From Candidatus Limnocylindrales bacterium (lineage in GTDB: Bacteria > Moduliflexota > Moduliflexia > Moduliflexales > JAUQPW01), in contig DATMBG010000057.1 in assembly GCA_035559535.1 (NCBI GenBank), forward strand, positions 1 to 57,675: a stretch of 57,675 nucleotides of DNA, read 5' to 3'. How positions within the stretch are numbered: position 1 is the first letter of the stretch; every line of letters starts with the position of its first letter. Below the pieces are notes generated by a model that was not told where the DNA came from, did not search any database, and saw only the letters and a program-made list of their open reading frames with translations. Below are positions 1-9,347 of the stretch, one piece after another. A program made the position numbers and the translations under genes.

Positions 1-240
1 ACACCGGAAGGTAAAGGTAATGTCACTGAAGTAGATCATTCCATCCGGGCCTGCGGCTACCCCTTCGGTGAGGACGCAACCTCCCTCGAAGAGTTTCTCA
101 AGTTTGGCTCCAGGTGGAATAATACTCGGATCCCCGGTTGGATCAGCGCCCAGAGCAGGAATCTGGGTAAGCACGATCCCCAAAACGACCATTCCCAGCA
201 AATAGAAGCTTTTTGGATAAACACAATAACCTTTTAACAT
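1..240 (-). CDS. SMP-30/gluconolactonase-like exported protein (N-terminal part)
   Basis: This is the first 80 codons of a gene that runs off the left edge. It begins at ATG 240 with a good ribosome binding site (AAAGGAG) just upstream. Residues 1-34 form a signal peptide: basic start, hydrophobic stretch, then PALGA as a likely cleavage site. The mature start has EKLFEGGCVLTEGVAAGPDG followed by YFSD. The E-G-x-A-x-x-x-D-G and Y-F-S-D pattern is the first beta-propeller blade of the SMP-30/gluconolactonase/LRE family. Those enzymes are calcium-dependent lactonases or related hydrolases, and the signal peptide puts this one in the periplasm. The substrate cannot be told from this fragment. 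Confidence 0.7.
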   Translation of the reverse strand, partial: MLKGYCVYPKSFYLLGMVVLGIVLTQIPALGADPTGDPSIIPPGAKLEKLFEGGCVLTEGVAAGPDGMIYFSDITFTFRC

Positions 241-649
241 GGGCCACTCCTTTCATTTATAGAGTTAAAATGAGTCTAGGTTTACCTGGAGAATACCCTT
301 CCACTAAATTACAGGTGCCATAAAAAGTCAATCAAAAAAGAAATATTTATAAAAAGACATTTTTTTCCCTACTCCTACCGATTCTTTATAGAAATGTGCC
401 ATTGAAAATCCTGCTGAGGGCAGAAACAGGTTTAAGACCGTTTCTACCCGGGCGGGTAAGTTTCAAAAGGGAATGGGGAGAGGAATCGGGCAGGATATCT
501 GTAGACAAACAAGTAGAATTTACCATTTGATTAAGATTAGGGTTGATATTGCCTGTGAGGTAAGGTACAATGTAATAAATAGAAAAGATTTTTGAAGATG
601 AATTTCAATTCATCTGGACTCTCAATTTTTTAAACAGGAGGAACACAGC
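241..649. other. Divergent intergenic region between SMP-30-like gene and mbfA
   Basis: 409 bp without a gene. It holds the ribosome binding sites of both flanking genes and a good sigma-70-type promoter for mbfA. No Fur- or Irr-like dyad could be recognised next to that promoter, and no further open frame looks coding. Confidence 0.6.
543..571 (+). promoter_or_regulatory. Probable sigma-70 promoter of mbfA
   Basis: TTGATA at 543-548 and TACAAT at 566-571 are separated by exactly 17 bp, each close to consensus. The predicted transcript starts near 579, giving a leader of about 70 nt before the strong Shine-Dalgarno (AGGAGG) of mbfA. Confidence 0.6.
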
Positions 650-1927
650 ATGGGGAGTAAAACCGATGCTAATCTTCAAGTCGCCCTGGCCGGAGAAGCG
701 GATGCAAATCGTCGCTATATTGCTTATGGAATTCAGGCTTTTACGGAAGGTTATCCGGATATTGCCCAACTCTTCTTTGAGGCAGCCGGTGCAGAAACTA
801 TCCACGCACTGAATCATCTCCACGTTTTAGGTGCGGTCCACTCGACTCGAGAGAATTTGATGGCGGCAGCTTATGGAGAAGATCAGGAGATTGAGGAAAT
901 GTACCCGCGCATGATCCGTGAAGCCGAGGAGGAAGGACGACAGGATGCTGCGGAAGCCTTTCGACTTTCTTTAGACCGGGAGCGCCATCATCGAGAGATG
1001 TTTCGCGCAGCCTTGGAGAAGCTAAATAAAACAACGTCGCCCCGATCTATAGAGTCTTCGTCAGATAAAGAAAGTCCAAAACCCAGAATCCACAGTTCGG
1101 AGTCTAAAGGCAGGAGCCCGGAGGTCAGAAGTCAAAGTCCAGAGTCCCGAGGCCAAAGTCGAACGGATACGGGGGTTAAGATTGGGGATTTAGGATCTAA
1201 ATTAAGAGGTATCGAGGAGTTGGAGACAGAGCCGGCCCGGATCGAACGTCTCTCCAACATTCGGGAAGTCATATTTGGGGCACAGGATGCACTGGTATCA
1301 ACTTTCTCTGTAGTTGCGGGTTTGGCAGCTGCAGAAACCTCGAATCATATTGTACTTTTAGCAGGGGCTATATCGGCTATAGCCGGAATTTTATCCATGT
1401 CGGCAGGCACTTTTTTATCGTCTCGGGCCCAGCGCCAGGTTTACGAAGCTGAACTTGCGAAAGAACGTCGAGAAGTTCGGGAAAAGCCCGGGGAAGAGAT
1501 TGCAGAATTGATGGCAGCCCTTGTAGCCCGGGGTATGTCGCGGAATGATGCGGTAGAGGTAACTCGACGCATAGGTCGTCACCCGGATCTTTTACTGGAA
1601 ATCCTTGCTGTCTTCGAATTAGGGCTTGCTCCACAAAGACTTGGGACTCCTGTTCGGGATGCCCTGATCATGGCAGCGGCCTTTGGAGCTGCCTCTCTCA
1701 TTCCTCTCTTTCCTTTCCTATTCCCCAACATCCATATCGATCTGGCCATATCCGGTCTGTTGACGCTTACAGCCCTTTTTGTCATGGGTGTGGCAAAAGC
1801 AGCTCTGGCCGGATTGGCAAGGATACGATCGGGTATCGAAGTTATGCTAGTAGGAGCCGGATCAGGTTTAATAGGCTATGCCCTGGGACGTTTGGCCTCG
1901 CTACTTTTAGGAGTGAATATAGGATAG
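650..1927 (+). CDS. mbfA: Rubrerythrin-VIT1 fusion, membrane ferritin/iron exporter MbfA
   Basis: This 425-residue fusion has a rubrerythrin-type di-iron domain (residues about 8-125) joined to a VIT1/CCC1 membrane domain (about 203-425). Di-iron ligand motifs are visible: E16, E49-x-x-H52, E91 and E111-x-x-H114. The membrane part opens with REVIFGAQDALVSTFSVVAG, the standard VIT1 first helix, and has about five hydrophobic segments. In Bradyrhizobium and Agrobacterium MbfA exports iron from the inner membrane and protects against peroxide; the same role is inferred here. It starts at an ATG with AGGAGG upstream. The linker (about 127-200) is much longer than in known MbfA proteins. Residues 142-176 repeat every seven residues (SPEVRSQ, SPESRGQ) because the DNA beneath is a heptamer repeat. 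Confidence 0.9.
   Translation: MGSKTDANLQVALAGEADANRRYIAYGIQAFTEGYPDIAQLFFEAAGAETIHALNHLHVLGAVHSTRENLMAAAYGEDQEIEEMYPRMIREAEEEGRQDAAEAFRLSLDRERHHREMFRAALEKLNKTTSPRSIESSSDKESPKPRIHSSESKGRSPEVRSQSPESRGQSRTDTGVKIGDLGSKLRGIEELETEPARIERLSNIREVIFGAQDALVSTFSVVAGLAAAETSNHIVLLAGAISAIAGILSMSAGTFLSSRAQRQVYEAELAKERREVREKPGEEIAELMAALVARGMSRNDAVEVTRRIGRHPDLLLEILAVFELGLAPQRLGTPVRDALIMAAAFGAASLIPLFPFLFPNIHIDLAISGLLTLTALFVMGVAKAALAGLARIRSGIEVMLVGAGSGLIGYALGRLASLLLGVNIG
1073..1163 (+). repeat. Heptamer tandem repeat inside mbfA (13 units)
   Basis: Thirteen consecutive 7-nt units, degenerate around AGTCCAA/AGTCCAG, lie in frame in the mbfA linker. Three units equal 21 nt, so the peptide repeats every seven residues. 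The same unit family fills several intergenic gaps in this window, for example 30664-30734. Confidence 0.85.
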
Positions 1928-1932
1928 TTCGT

Positions 1933-1988
1933 GGTCTGTTGTCCGCCGTTTGTTGGTTAAAGACTACGGGCTCCAGACTACGGATCAA
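1933..1988. repeat. Heptamer repeat between mbfA and acnA
   Basis: Eight 7-nt units directly after mbfA, changing from a GGTCTGT/TGTCCGC type to AGACTAC-type units. AGACTAC occurs at 1961 and again at 1975. The element fills almost the whole gap to acnA. Confidence 0.7.
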
Positions 1989-1993
1989 TAATT

Positions 1994-4705
1994 ATGGAAA
2001 CCCGTAAACTGAACTCTTTCGGTACCAAGTCTGTATTGAAAGTGGACGAGCAGTCCTTCGATTTTTTCTCTCTAGAAGCATTGGAACGTGCCGGTGTAGG
2101 TCAGATTTCCAGACTTCCTTTTTCTCTGAAGATTATGCTTGAAAATTTGCTGCGCCATGAGGATGGGCGGGCGGTAACCCGGGATGATATTGAAATTCTT
2201 AGTCGTTCGGCATCTCAGGCCTGGGTTGAAGAGGAAATCGCCTTTCAACCAGCCCGGGTGTTAATGCAGGATTTCACCGGTGTGCCTGCTCTTGTGGATC
2301 TGGCCGTTATGCGAGATGTCATCCAACAGTTTGGTGGGGATCCAAAAAAGATTAATCCCTTGCAACCTGTTGATCTGGTCATCGACCATTCGGTACAGGT
2401 CGATCAATTTGGAACGGCAACCGCTTTCAATTACAATGCCGAGCTCGAGTTTCAGCGTAACAGAGAACGCTATGTCTTTTTAAAGTGGGGACAGAACGCA
2501 TTTAAAAACTTTCGAACCCTTCCCCCTGATATGGGTATTGTCCACCAGGTGAACCTTGAATATCTGGCCCAGGTTGTTTTTAGAGAAGAAAAAGATGGAC
2601 GTATCCTGGTTTACCCTGATACCCTGGTAGGTACAGACTCCCACACCACCATGATTAACGGTATGGGAGTGGTTGGATGGGGAGTTGGTGGGATCGAGGC
2701 GGAGGCAGCCATGTTAGGGCAACCCCTTTCTATGTTAATCCCCCAAGTTGTCGGGTTCAGACTTTCTGGGGAACTACCTCCCGGGGCCACCGCAACGGAC
2801 GTAGTCCTGACGGTTACTCAGATGCTTCGGGCAAAAGGGGTGGTAGGAAAGTTTGTTGAGTTCTATGGCCCCGGAGTGAGTCGGTTAAGCCTCGCAGATC
2901 GGGCTACCATTGCCAATATGGCTCCGGAATACGGAGCCACCATCGGATTCTTCCCGGTGGATGAAGAGACTTTAAACTATCTTCGTCTGACAGGACGGGA
3001 TCCGAACCTTATCAAACTGGTGGAGGCCTATACTAAAGCCCAGGGCCTATTCCGTACCGATCAGACCCCTGACCCGGTCTTCCTGGATACCATCGAGTTA
3101 GATTTAAGTACCGTACAGCCCTGTCTGGCCGGACCCCGGCGACCCCAAGATCGGGTACCACTTACGGAGGCCAAATCCGAATTTCAACGGGCCTTGGCTT
3201 CCATGTTGGGGGGCTCATTCCCAGGGACCAAAAATGGGCGAGTTGTTGTAGAGATGAATAACGAGCGTTTTGAATTAAGCCATGGCTCTGTAGCCATTGC
3301 CGCGATTACCAGTTGTACCAATACTTCCAATCCTTCCGTTATGATTGGAGCAGGTATATTGGCCAAGAAAGCAGTTGAGAAAGGTCTCAAAGTTAAACCC
3401 TGGGTTAAAACAAGCCTGGCCCCGGGGTCCCGGGTGGTAACAGATTACCTGAAAGAAGCAGGATTGATGCCTTACCTGGAAGCGCTACGTTTCCACCTGG
3501 TGGGATACGGCTGTACAACCTGTATTGGTAATAGCGGACCGTTACCTCAACCCATTGCAGAGGCAATACGTGAAGCCAAACTTGTTGTGGCAGCTGTTCT
3601 TAGCGGAAATCGTAATTTTGAAGGACGAATCAATCCCCTGGTACGGGCCAACTATCTCGCCTCCCCCCCTTTGGTCGTCGCCTATGCCATTGCAGGACAT
3701 ATGAATATCGATCTATACCACGAACCCTTGGGGTATAGTCCCAGTGGGGAACCTGTTTATTTGAAGGATATCTGGCCATCCCAAAGGGAAATTCAAGAAG
3801 CCATCCAAACTGCAGTTCAAACCAGAATGTTTCATAAAGTGTATGAGGAGGCTTTCAAAGGAGATGAACGATGGAGGGCTCTTGAGGCTCCTATGGGAGA
3901 CCTCTTCCAGTGGGATCCCCATTCGACCTATGTTAAACGACCTCCTTACTTCGAGGGTATGACCCTGGAAGTTCCGCCCCTCAAAAACATTTATAACGCC
4001 CGGGTATTGGCAGTGTTAGGGGATTCGGTCACAACCGATCATATCTCGCCGGCCGGCTCTATTGGGGTGGATACTCCGGCAGGTAAGTATCTTATAAGCC
4101 TTGGGGTAGATCCTAAAGACTTCAATTCTTACGGAGCCCGTCGGGGTAACCATGAGGTCATGATGCGCGGAACCTTTGCCAACATCCGCCTGCGTAATCT
4201 CATGGTACCGGGAACAGAAGGTGGCTGGACGGTTCATCTACCAGACGGTGAAAAGATGACCATTTACGAGGCGTCCGAAAAATATCGGAACGAGGGAGTA
4301 CCTCTGATTGTTATGGCAGGTAAAGAATATGGATCCGGCTCTTCCCGAGACTGGGCTGCTAAGGGCCCCTATTTGCTGGGGATAAAAGCCATCATCGCCG
4401 AAAGCTTCGAGCGTATCCACCGGAGCAATTTGATCGGTTTTGGAGTTCTTCCCCTCCAGTTTAAAGAGGGTGAAAATCGAGAAACCTTGGGACTTACCGG
4501 ATTCGAAACCTATAGCCTGGAAGGAATCGCCGATGGGCTTAAACCCCATCAAATAATTCCGGTCAGAGTCAAGAAAAAGGATGGAACGGAAAGGATCTTT
4601 GAAACCATCGCCCGTATCGATACGCCCATCGAAGTTCAATATTATCGACATGGAGGAATACTTCACTATGTGCTGAGGCAAATAATCCAACAGAAAAACT
4701 CTTAG
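1994..4705 (+). CDS. acnA: Aconitate hydratase A
   Basis: A 903-residue aconitase of the AcnA/IRP1 type, close to the family length of about 890. It interconverts citrate and isocitrate in the TCA cycle in the cytoplasm. The three [4Fe-4S] ligands are visible as C441 (SCTNTSNPS) and C507/C510 ([13 protein letters not shown]). The swivel domain carries the active-site loop [16 protein letters not shown] near residues 775-790. The start at ATG 1994 has little Shine-Dalgarno because a heptamer repeat abuts it. It lies on the same strand as mbfA and the sdh genes, but repeat-filled gaps on both sides make one operon uncertain. Confidence 0.96.
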   Translation: METRKLNSFGTKSVLKVDEQSFDFFSLEALERAGVGQISRLPFSLKIMLENLLRHEDGRAVTRDDIEILSRSASQAWVEEEIAFQPARVLMQDFTGVPALVDLAVMRDVIQQFGGDPKKINPLQPVDLVIDHSVQVDQFGTATAFNYNAELEFQRNRERYVFLKWGQNAFKNFRTLPPDMGIVHQVNLEYLAQVVFREEKDGRILVYPDTLVGTDSHTTMINGMGVVGWGVGGIEAEAAMLGQPLSMLIPQVVGFRLSGELPPGATATDVVLTVTQMLRAKGVVGKFVEFYGPGVSRLSLADRATIANMAPEYGATIGFFPVDEETLNYLRLTGRDPNLIKLVEAYTKAQGLFRTDQTPDPVFLDTIELDLSTVQPCLAGPRRPQDRVPLTEAKSEFQRALASMLGGSFPGTKNGRVVVEMNNERFELSHGSVAIAAITSCTNTSNPSVMIGAGILAKKAVEKGLKVKPWVKTSLAPGSRVVTDYLKEAGLMPYLEALRFHLVGYGCTTCIGNSGPLPQPIAEAIREAKLVVAAVLSGNRNFEGRINPLVRANYLASPPLVVAYAIAGHMNIDLYHEPLGYSPSGEPVYLKDIWPSQREIQEAIQTAVQTRMFHKVYEEAFKGDERWRALEAPMGDLFQWDPHSTYVKRPPYFEGMTLEVPPLKNIYNARVLAVLGDSVTTDHISPAGSIGVDTPAGKYLISLGVDPKDFNSYGARRGNHEVMMRGTFANIRLRNLMVPGTEGGWTVHLPDGEKMTIYEASEKYRNEGVPLIVMAGKEYGSGSSRDWAAKGPYLLGIKAIIAESFERIHRSNLIGFGVLPLQFKEGENRETLGLTGFETYSLEGIADGLKPHQIIPVRVKKKDGTERIFETIARIDTPIEVQYYRHGGILHYVLRQIIQQKNS

Positions 4706-5090
4706 AGAACAGTAGAGAGAGCGATGGGCAGTAGGCAAAAGATAGGATGAGGTCTTATGGACTTACTCACTTGGCAAGGTTAAAGGGGGTTTTGCTCCCG
4801 GGAAGTTACCGGGTATAGGTCGGGGGGTAACTCCTATATGCCTTAAGCTAATGCCCCCTTCCTGACCTTTCCCCGCTTCCCAGGGGAAGGGACTTTGAAG
4901 CGAAAGTTCCCTCCTCTGTGAAAACGGGATAAGGTGGAGATGCCCTCTAGTAGGGTTTTATGAAACTTAGCTTGATGCGTATAGGGGTAACCCCCTGAAG
5001 GATCTTTCCGAAATTTGACAGAATCAACCCACTTAACCTTCCCGGTGGCTTCCCTTACGTACTGCCCATGGTCTTCTGTAGGTCTGTACA
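4706..5090. repeat. Inverted-repeat element filling the acnA-TMEM165 gap
   Basis: 385 bp without a credible gene. The outer arms are ATGGGCAGTA at 4724-4733 and its exact complement at 5060-5069. A second, imperfect pair lies inside (GGCAAGGTTAA near 4773; TTAACCTTCCC near 5033). Smaller hairpins such as CTTCCCAGGGGAAG occur in the middle. The whole stretch can fold on itself, but no transposase is present. A minus-strand open frame at 4843-5091 is repeat-derived and rejected. Confidence 0.55.
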
Positions 5091-5363
5091 ATGGACTGGA
5101 AAACTTTTTGGACTGTTTTTGGAACCATTTTCCTGGCCGAATTGGGAGATAAAACCCAGCTTACCACCCTGACCTATGCAGCGTCCAGCAAAGCCGGTTT
5201 TTCTGTTTTTCTGGGAGCAGCTCTGGCCCTGGTCTTAACTTCTTTGATAGGTGTTATCCTGGGACAGATAATTCCACGTTATGTTCCAACTTATTATATT
5301 CGAATCTTAGCGGGAGGTTTCTTTATCTTTATGGGAATCTGGATATTGGTGAGCAGAAACTAG
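5091..5363 (+). CDS. Half-size TMEM165/GDT1 (UPF0016) family transporter
   Basis: A 90-residue membrane protein with three hydrophobic segments and the family signature E-L-G-D-K-T-Q at residues 17-23. The full-size family (TMEM165 in animals, Gdt1 in yeast, MneA/MneP in bacteria) exports Mn2+ or Ca2+ and carries the E-x-G-D-K/R-T/S motif twice. This gene encodes a single copy, so it would have to work as a dimer, or with a second half-size gene not in this window. The ATG at 5091 has only a weak Shine-Dalgarno (TAGGT). The ion transported cannot be told from sequence. Confidence 0.8.
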   Translation: MDWKTFWTVFGTIFLAELGDKTQLTTLTYAASSKAGFSVFLGAALALVLTSLIGVILGQIIPRYVPTYYIRILAGGFFIFMGIWILVSRN

Positions 5364-5619
5364 GACAGAAGTAAAACGGTAGGTAAAGACCTGGGAGTAT
5401 GCGTTTTTCGCTTGAATATAATTCAAAAGAGGGTTAACCTAAATGTCAAGAACCCGGGTTGTGAACAAATCCCCTGAAGTCTTTACAAATTCGTAAGGAT
5501 TATTCTTGACGTAGATTGGCGGAGTCAACAGATTCCTGAGTTGGATTTGCCTCAACACCTGGGGATCTTGGAATTCATCTACTCCGAAAATCTGCGGTTT
5601 CAAAAATTCTATTTGAGCT

Positions 5620-6318
5620 ATGATCTCGCTGAAATCCTCGACACCTTCGGTCTTAAAGACCTCCATTATTAGGAAAATAGTCACAGGTTTAACCGGATTG
5701 GGGCTTTTCATCTTTGTTATTTTTCATCTGTTAGGTAACCTTTTGCTGTTTAACAAGGATCCCGCTCCCTATAACAAATATTCCCATACGTTGGTCAGTT
5801 TGGGATGGATTCTTATTGTATTGGAGTTGGGATTGTTGGCGTTTTTCATTTTACATATTGTCTATGCCATATCTATCCGGTTAAGCGGGAAAAAAGCCCG
5901 ACCGGTTGGATATTATAAAATAAAGAGTGCTGGAAAACCCGGCCGGAAAACCATTGCTTCTACCAACATGTTGATAACCGGCGTGGTTATCCTGGTCTTT
6001 ACCGTTATTCACCTGAAGACTTTTAAATTTGGGCCGGAATATAAAACCGTGGTGGATGGAATCGAAATGAGAGATTTACACCGATTGGTTGTAGAAGTTT
6101 TCCAAAAGCCGGGGTACGTCCTCTGGTATGTGGTGGCCATGGTCTTCCTGGGATATCATTTGAGCTTTGGTTTTTGGAGTGCTTTTCAATCTTTAGGTAT
6201 TCATCATCCACGTTGGACACCGGCCCTCTATACCCTCGGTTATGTGCTGGCTATCCTGCTTGCGGCGGGATATATAGGCATACCGATTTGGATTTATTTT
6301 ATGGGAGGTACTCAATGA
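5620..6318 (+). CDS. sdhC: Succinate dehydrogenase/fumarate reductase cytochrome b558 subunit
   Basis: This 232-residue membrane anchor has five hydrophobic segments and belongs to the b558-type SdhC found in Bacteroidetes and many Deltaproteobacteria. One subunit carries two hemes and replaces SdhC plus SdhD. The conserved opening [15 protein letters not shown] and HLLGN are present, with further His residues (for example VIHLKTF, GYHLSF) as likely heme ligands. ATG 5620 places 18 residues before the conserved start and has no clear Shine-Dalgarno. The stop overlaps the sdhA start (ATGA). A coding-looking antisense frame covers the first codons but is treated as a shadow. Confidence 0.88.
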   Translation: MISLKSSTPSVLKTSIIRKIVTGLTGLGLFIFVIFHLLGNLLLFNKDPAPYNKYSHTLVSLGWILIVLELGLLAFFILHIVYAISIRLSGKKARPVGYYKIKSAGKPGRKTIASTNMLITGVVILVFTVIHLKTFKFGPEYKTVVDGIEMRDLHRLVVEVFQKPGYVLWYVVAMVFLGYHLSFGFWSAFQSLGIHHPRWTPALYTLGYVLAILLAAGYIGIPIWIYFMGGTQ

Positions 6319-8228
6319 CACTCGATGCCAGAATTCCCAGTGGTCCTATTCAAGAAAAATGGGACCGACGTAAATTCGAAGTAAAGTTGGTTAATCCGGC
6401 CAATAAGCGTAAATATACCCTTTTGGTTGTAGGTACCGGGCTGGCCGGGGCGTCTGCGGCAGCTTCCCTGGCAGAGTTGGGTTATAATGTTAAAAGCTTC
6501 TTTTTTCACGATTCACCCCGAAGAGCCCATAGCATCGCAGCTCAGGGGGGTATCAATGCGGCTAAAAATTACCGAAACGATGGGGATAGCGTTTGGAGAC
6601 TCTTCTACGATACCATCAAGGGAGGCGACTATCGCTCCCGGGAAGCCAATGTTTATCGACTCGCCCAGTTAAGTTGCAACATCATTGATCAGTGTGTGGC
6701 ACAAGGAGTTCCCTTTGCACGGGAATACGGAGGGCTTCTTGATACCAGATCTTTTGGAGGGGCGCAGGTTTCCCGTACCTTTTATGCCCGTGGACAGACC
6801 GGTCAACAACTCTTATTGGGGGCTTATGGAGCCTTGATGCGCCAGGTTGATGCCGGACGAGTAACCCTGTATCCCCGGCGGGAAATGCTGGATCTGGTTG
6901 TGATTAACGGAAAAGCCCGGGGAATTGTAGCCCGAAACCTCATCACCGGAGATATCGAATCCTATGTGGGAGATGCTGTTGTGCTGGCGACGGGTGGTTA
7001 TGGAAATATCTATTACCTCTCCACCAATGCTAAAAACTCCAACGCAACCGCCATCTGGCGATGTTACAAGCGGGGAGCGTTTTTTGCAAATCCCTGCTTT
7101 ACCCAAATTCATCCTACTTGTATTCCGGTTTCCGGGGAGTATCAGTCCAAGTTGACCCTCATGAGCGAAAGTTTGCGAAATGATGGTCGGGTCTGGGTAC
7201 CGAAAAAAAGAGGGGATAAACGCCCACCTAACCAAATCCCCGAAGAAGAACGAGATTATTTTCTGGAAAGAAAATATCCCAGCTTTGGTAACCTGGTCCC
7301 ACGGGATGTAGCTTCTCGTAGCATCAAGGCCGTATGCGACGAAGGTCGTGGCGTTGGAGAGACGGGCCTTGCGGTTTATTTGGATTTTGCCGATGCGATT
7401 AAGCGGCTGGGCCTGGAAGTCATTAAAGATAAATACGGTAACCTCTTCGAAATGTATCAGCGGATTACCAACGAAAACCCCTATGAAGTCCCCATGCGTA
7501 TCTATCCTGCAGTTCACTATACCATGGGCGGTTTATGGGTCGATTACAATTTGATGAGCACGATTCCGGGTCTATTTGTATTGGGAGAGGCAAACTTCTC
7601 CGATCATGGTGCTAACCGCCTGGGAGCCAGTGCTCTGATGCAGGGTCTCGCAGATGGGTATTTTATCATTCCCTACACCCTGGGAGATTATCTGGCCGGT
7701 ACTGAACTACCCAAGATCAGTACAGATCATCCAGCCTTTAAGGAAGCAGAAGCACAGGTTAAGAATCAGGTATCTCGACTTCTCTCTATTAAAGGTAAAA
7801 AGACTGTGCTCGAATTCCACCGGGAGCTTGGAAAAATTATGTGGGACTACGTAGGTATGTCCCGAAACGAAGCCGGTCTCAAGCATGCCCTGGAAGTCAT
7901 TCCCAAGCTCCGTGAAGAATTTTGGCAAAACGTGCTGATTCCGGGTGATTCGGATAGCTTAAACAAAAACCTGGAATTTGCTGGGCGGGTGGCCGACTTC
8001 TTAGAATTGGGTGAGCTGATGGCCTTGGATGCTTTGCATCGTAAAGAATCCTGTGGGAGCCATTTCCGTGAAGAATATCAGACCAAAGACGGAGAAGCCT
8101 TACGGGACGATGAAAATTTCATGTACGTAGCTGCGTGGGAATACACAGGTCCAGATAAAGCCCCGCAGCTTCACAAAGAACCTCTGGTATTTGAGAATGT
8201 GAAGGTTAGTCAACGAAGTTACAAGTAG
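6315..8228 (+). CDS. sdhA: Succinate dehydrogenase/fumarate reductase flavoprotein subunit
   Basis: This 637-residue flavoprotein oxidises succinate to fumarate and holds covalent FAD. The start is ATG 6315, overlapping the sdhC stop by four bases; the frame is open further upstream but that part is inside sdhC. Visible features are the dinucleotide-binding loop [20 protein letters not shown], the FAD-attachment region [13 protein letters not shown], the active-site segment with HPTCIP, and [10 protein letters not shown] near the C-terminus. Length and motifs fit the group that pairs with one b558 anchor. Whether the enzyme runs as succinate dehydrogenase or fumarate reductase cannot be decided from sequence; aconitase nearby and aerobic neighbours favour the oxidative direction. 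Confidence 0.95.
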   Translation: MTLDARIPSGPIQEKWDRRKFEVKLVNPANKRKYTLLVVGTGLAGASAAASLAELGYNVKSFFFHDSPRRAHSIAAQGGINAAKNYRNDGDSVWRLFYDTIKGGDYRSREANVYRLAQLSCNIIDQCVAQGVPFAREYGGLLDTRSFGGAQVSRTFYARGQTGQQLLLGAYGALMRQVDAGRVTLYPRREMLDLVVINGKARGIVARNLITGDIESYVGDAVVLATGGYGNIYYLSTNAKNSNATAIWRCYKRGAFFANPCFTQIHPTCIPVSGEYQSKLTLMSESLRNDGRVWVPKKRGDKRPPNQIPEEERDYFLERKYPSFGNLVPRDVASRSIKAVCDEGRGVGETGLAVYLDFADAIKRLGLEVIKDKYGNLFEMYQRITNENPYEVPMRIYPAVHYTMGGLWVDYNLMSTIPGLFVLGEANFSDHGANRLGASALMQGLADGYFIIPYTLGDYLAGTELPKISTDHPAFKEAEAQVKNQVSRLLSIKGKKTVLEFHRELGKIMWDYVGMSRNEAGLKHALEVIPKLREEFWQNVLIPGDSDSLNKNLEFAGRVADFLELGELMALDALHRKESCGSHFREEYQTKDGEALRDDENFMYVAAWEYTGPDKAPQLHKEPLVFENVKVSQRSYK

Positions 8229-8571
8229 ATAAATTCTCTCGCTCCAGTTTTTAAACACGAAGAACCACGAAGATCACGAAGATTCCAGCTATATACAACC
8301 TCTTCCCTGTGAAAAGGTTGCCCAAAGGTCAGGCGACCCCTCTAAAGGGTCAACGGTATTAAGCTCAGGAGGGGAGTCCCTGTCGAAGATATCTTCCTGC
8401 TTCTCAGGGAAGGGAGATCCTGGTGTTCCCCTCTGCGATAGTCTGGGAAGTCAGGATCAGATAACAGGGCTCCTATCCGTTAGGGGGGGACCCTGACCGG
8501 GAGATGATAGAAAATCTCCTTCGTGCTCTTTGGGATCTTTGTGGTTTCTATTTCTTTACATGCAAAGGAAG
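8229..8571. repeat. Nonamer inverted-repeat element splitting sdhA from sdhB
   Basis: 343 bp inserted inside an otherwise tight sdhCAB operon. The outer arms are tandem ~9-nt units of the CACGAAGAA type at 8255-8283, and their complement (CTTTGTGGTTTC side) at 8517-8549. Between them lie several shorter self-complementary stretches. No open frame inside looks coding. Read-through from the right arm gives the extra N-terminal codons of the longest sdhB frame. Confidence 0.7.
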
Positions 8572-9321
8572 ATGACATTCAATTTGCTTGTCTGGCGCCA
8601 GGCGAATGCCGAAAGCCCCGGTAAGTTGGTTCCTTATACCGCCAGAGATATTTCTCCGGATATGTCTTTTCTTGAAATGCTGGATGTAGTCAACGAAGAT
8701 CTCCTGAAGCGAGGGGAAGATCCCATTGAATTCGACAGCGATTGTCGAGAAGGAATTTGCGGCTCGTGTGGAATGGTGATTAACGGAATTGCCCATGGCC
8801 CTCTCCGGGCTACTGCAGCCTGTCAACTTCATATGCGGCATTTTAAAGATGGAGATACCATCACCATTGAACCTTTCCGGGCGAGTGCCTTTCCCATTAT
8901 AAAGGATCTGGTGGTCAATCGAAGCGCCTTTGATCGAATTATGGCTGCAGGAGGTTATATCTCAGTTAACGTAGGCGGCGCCCCCGATGCCAATACTATT
9001 TTGGTTCCCAAAGAAAATGCCGATCAGGCCATGGATTCGGCTTCATGTATTGCCTGTGGGGCCTGTGTGGCAGCCTGTCCCAATGCATCGGCCGCACTAT
9101 TTACGGCGGCTAAAATAACCCATCTCGCCCTTTTACCTCAAGGTCATCCGGAAAGAAAGCGGCGGGTAATACGCATGGTTCAACAAATGGACGCCGAAGG
9201 TTTTGGCGATTGCTCAAATTATGCCGAATGCGAAGCGGTATGCCCAAAATCTATTTCGATTTCCAACATTGCAAAAATGCGACGAGAATATCTCAAAGCG
9301 ATCCTGGACTTATCAAAATAA
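8572..9321 (+). CDS. sdhB: Succinate dehydrogenase/fumarate reductase iron-sulfur subunit
   Basis: This 249-residue subunit passes electrons from SdhA to the membrane anchor. It has the [2Fe-2S] motif [15 protein letters not shown], a [4Fe-4S] motif [13 protein letters not shown] and a third cluster region ([14 protein letters not shown]). It closely resembles the Bacteroidetes-type SdhB (NLLVWRQ start, [14 protein letters not shown]). The start is chosen at ATG 8572, where homologues begin. ATG 8560 is also possible, and the frame is open back to 8530, but that upstream part comes from the nonamer repeat. It is separated from sdhA by 343 bp, which is unusual. Confidence 0.93.
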   Translation: MTFNLLVWRQANAESPGKLVPYTARDISPDMSFLEMLDVVNEDLLKRGEDPIEFDSDCREGICGSCGMVINGIAHGPLRATAACQLHMRHFKDGDTITIEPFRASAFPIIKDLVVNRSAFDRIMAAGGYISVNVGGAPDANTILVPKENADQAMDSASCIACGACVAACPNASAALFTAAKITHLALLPQGHPERKRRVIRMVQQMDAEGFGDCSNYAECEAVCPKSISISNIAKMRREYLKAILDLSK

Positions 9322-9325
9322 ATAG

Positions 9326-9337
9326 GGAACCGGTTCC
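9326..9337. other. 12-bp perfect palindrome between sdhB and dhaA
   Basis: GGAACCGGTTCC is a perfect palindrome in the 26-bp gap, ending ten bases before the dhaA start. It could be a small operator or chance. No other copy was noticed. Confidence 0.3.
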
Positions 9338-9347
9338 ATAAAAAATT

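Noticed and set aside
4843-5091. Minus-strand 82-codon frame in the acnA downstream gap
   Set aside because: It lies entirely within a palindromic element and has no ribosome binding site or family resemblance.
5439-5711. Minus-strand 90-codon frame over the sdhC start ([14 protein letters not shown]...), and a plus-strand frame ending near 5670
   Set aside because: Both look fairly protein-like, but they overlap the conserved sdhC start and have no ribosome binding site. They may be remnants of a lost gene.
6813-7517. Minus-strand 234-codon frame inside sdhA
   Set aside because: A long antisense shadow of a highly conserved gene with no start signals.
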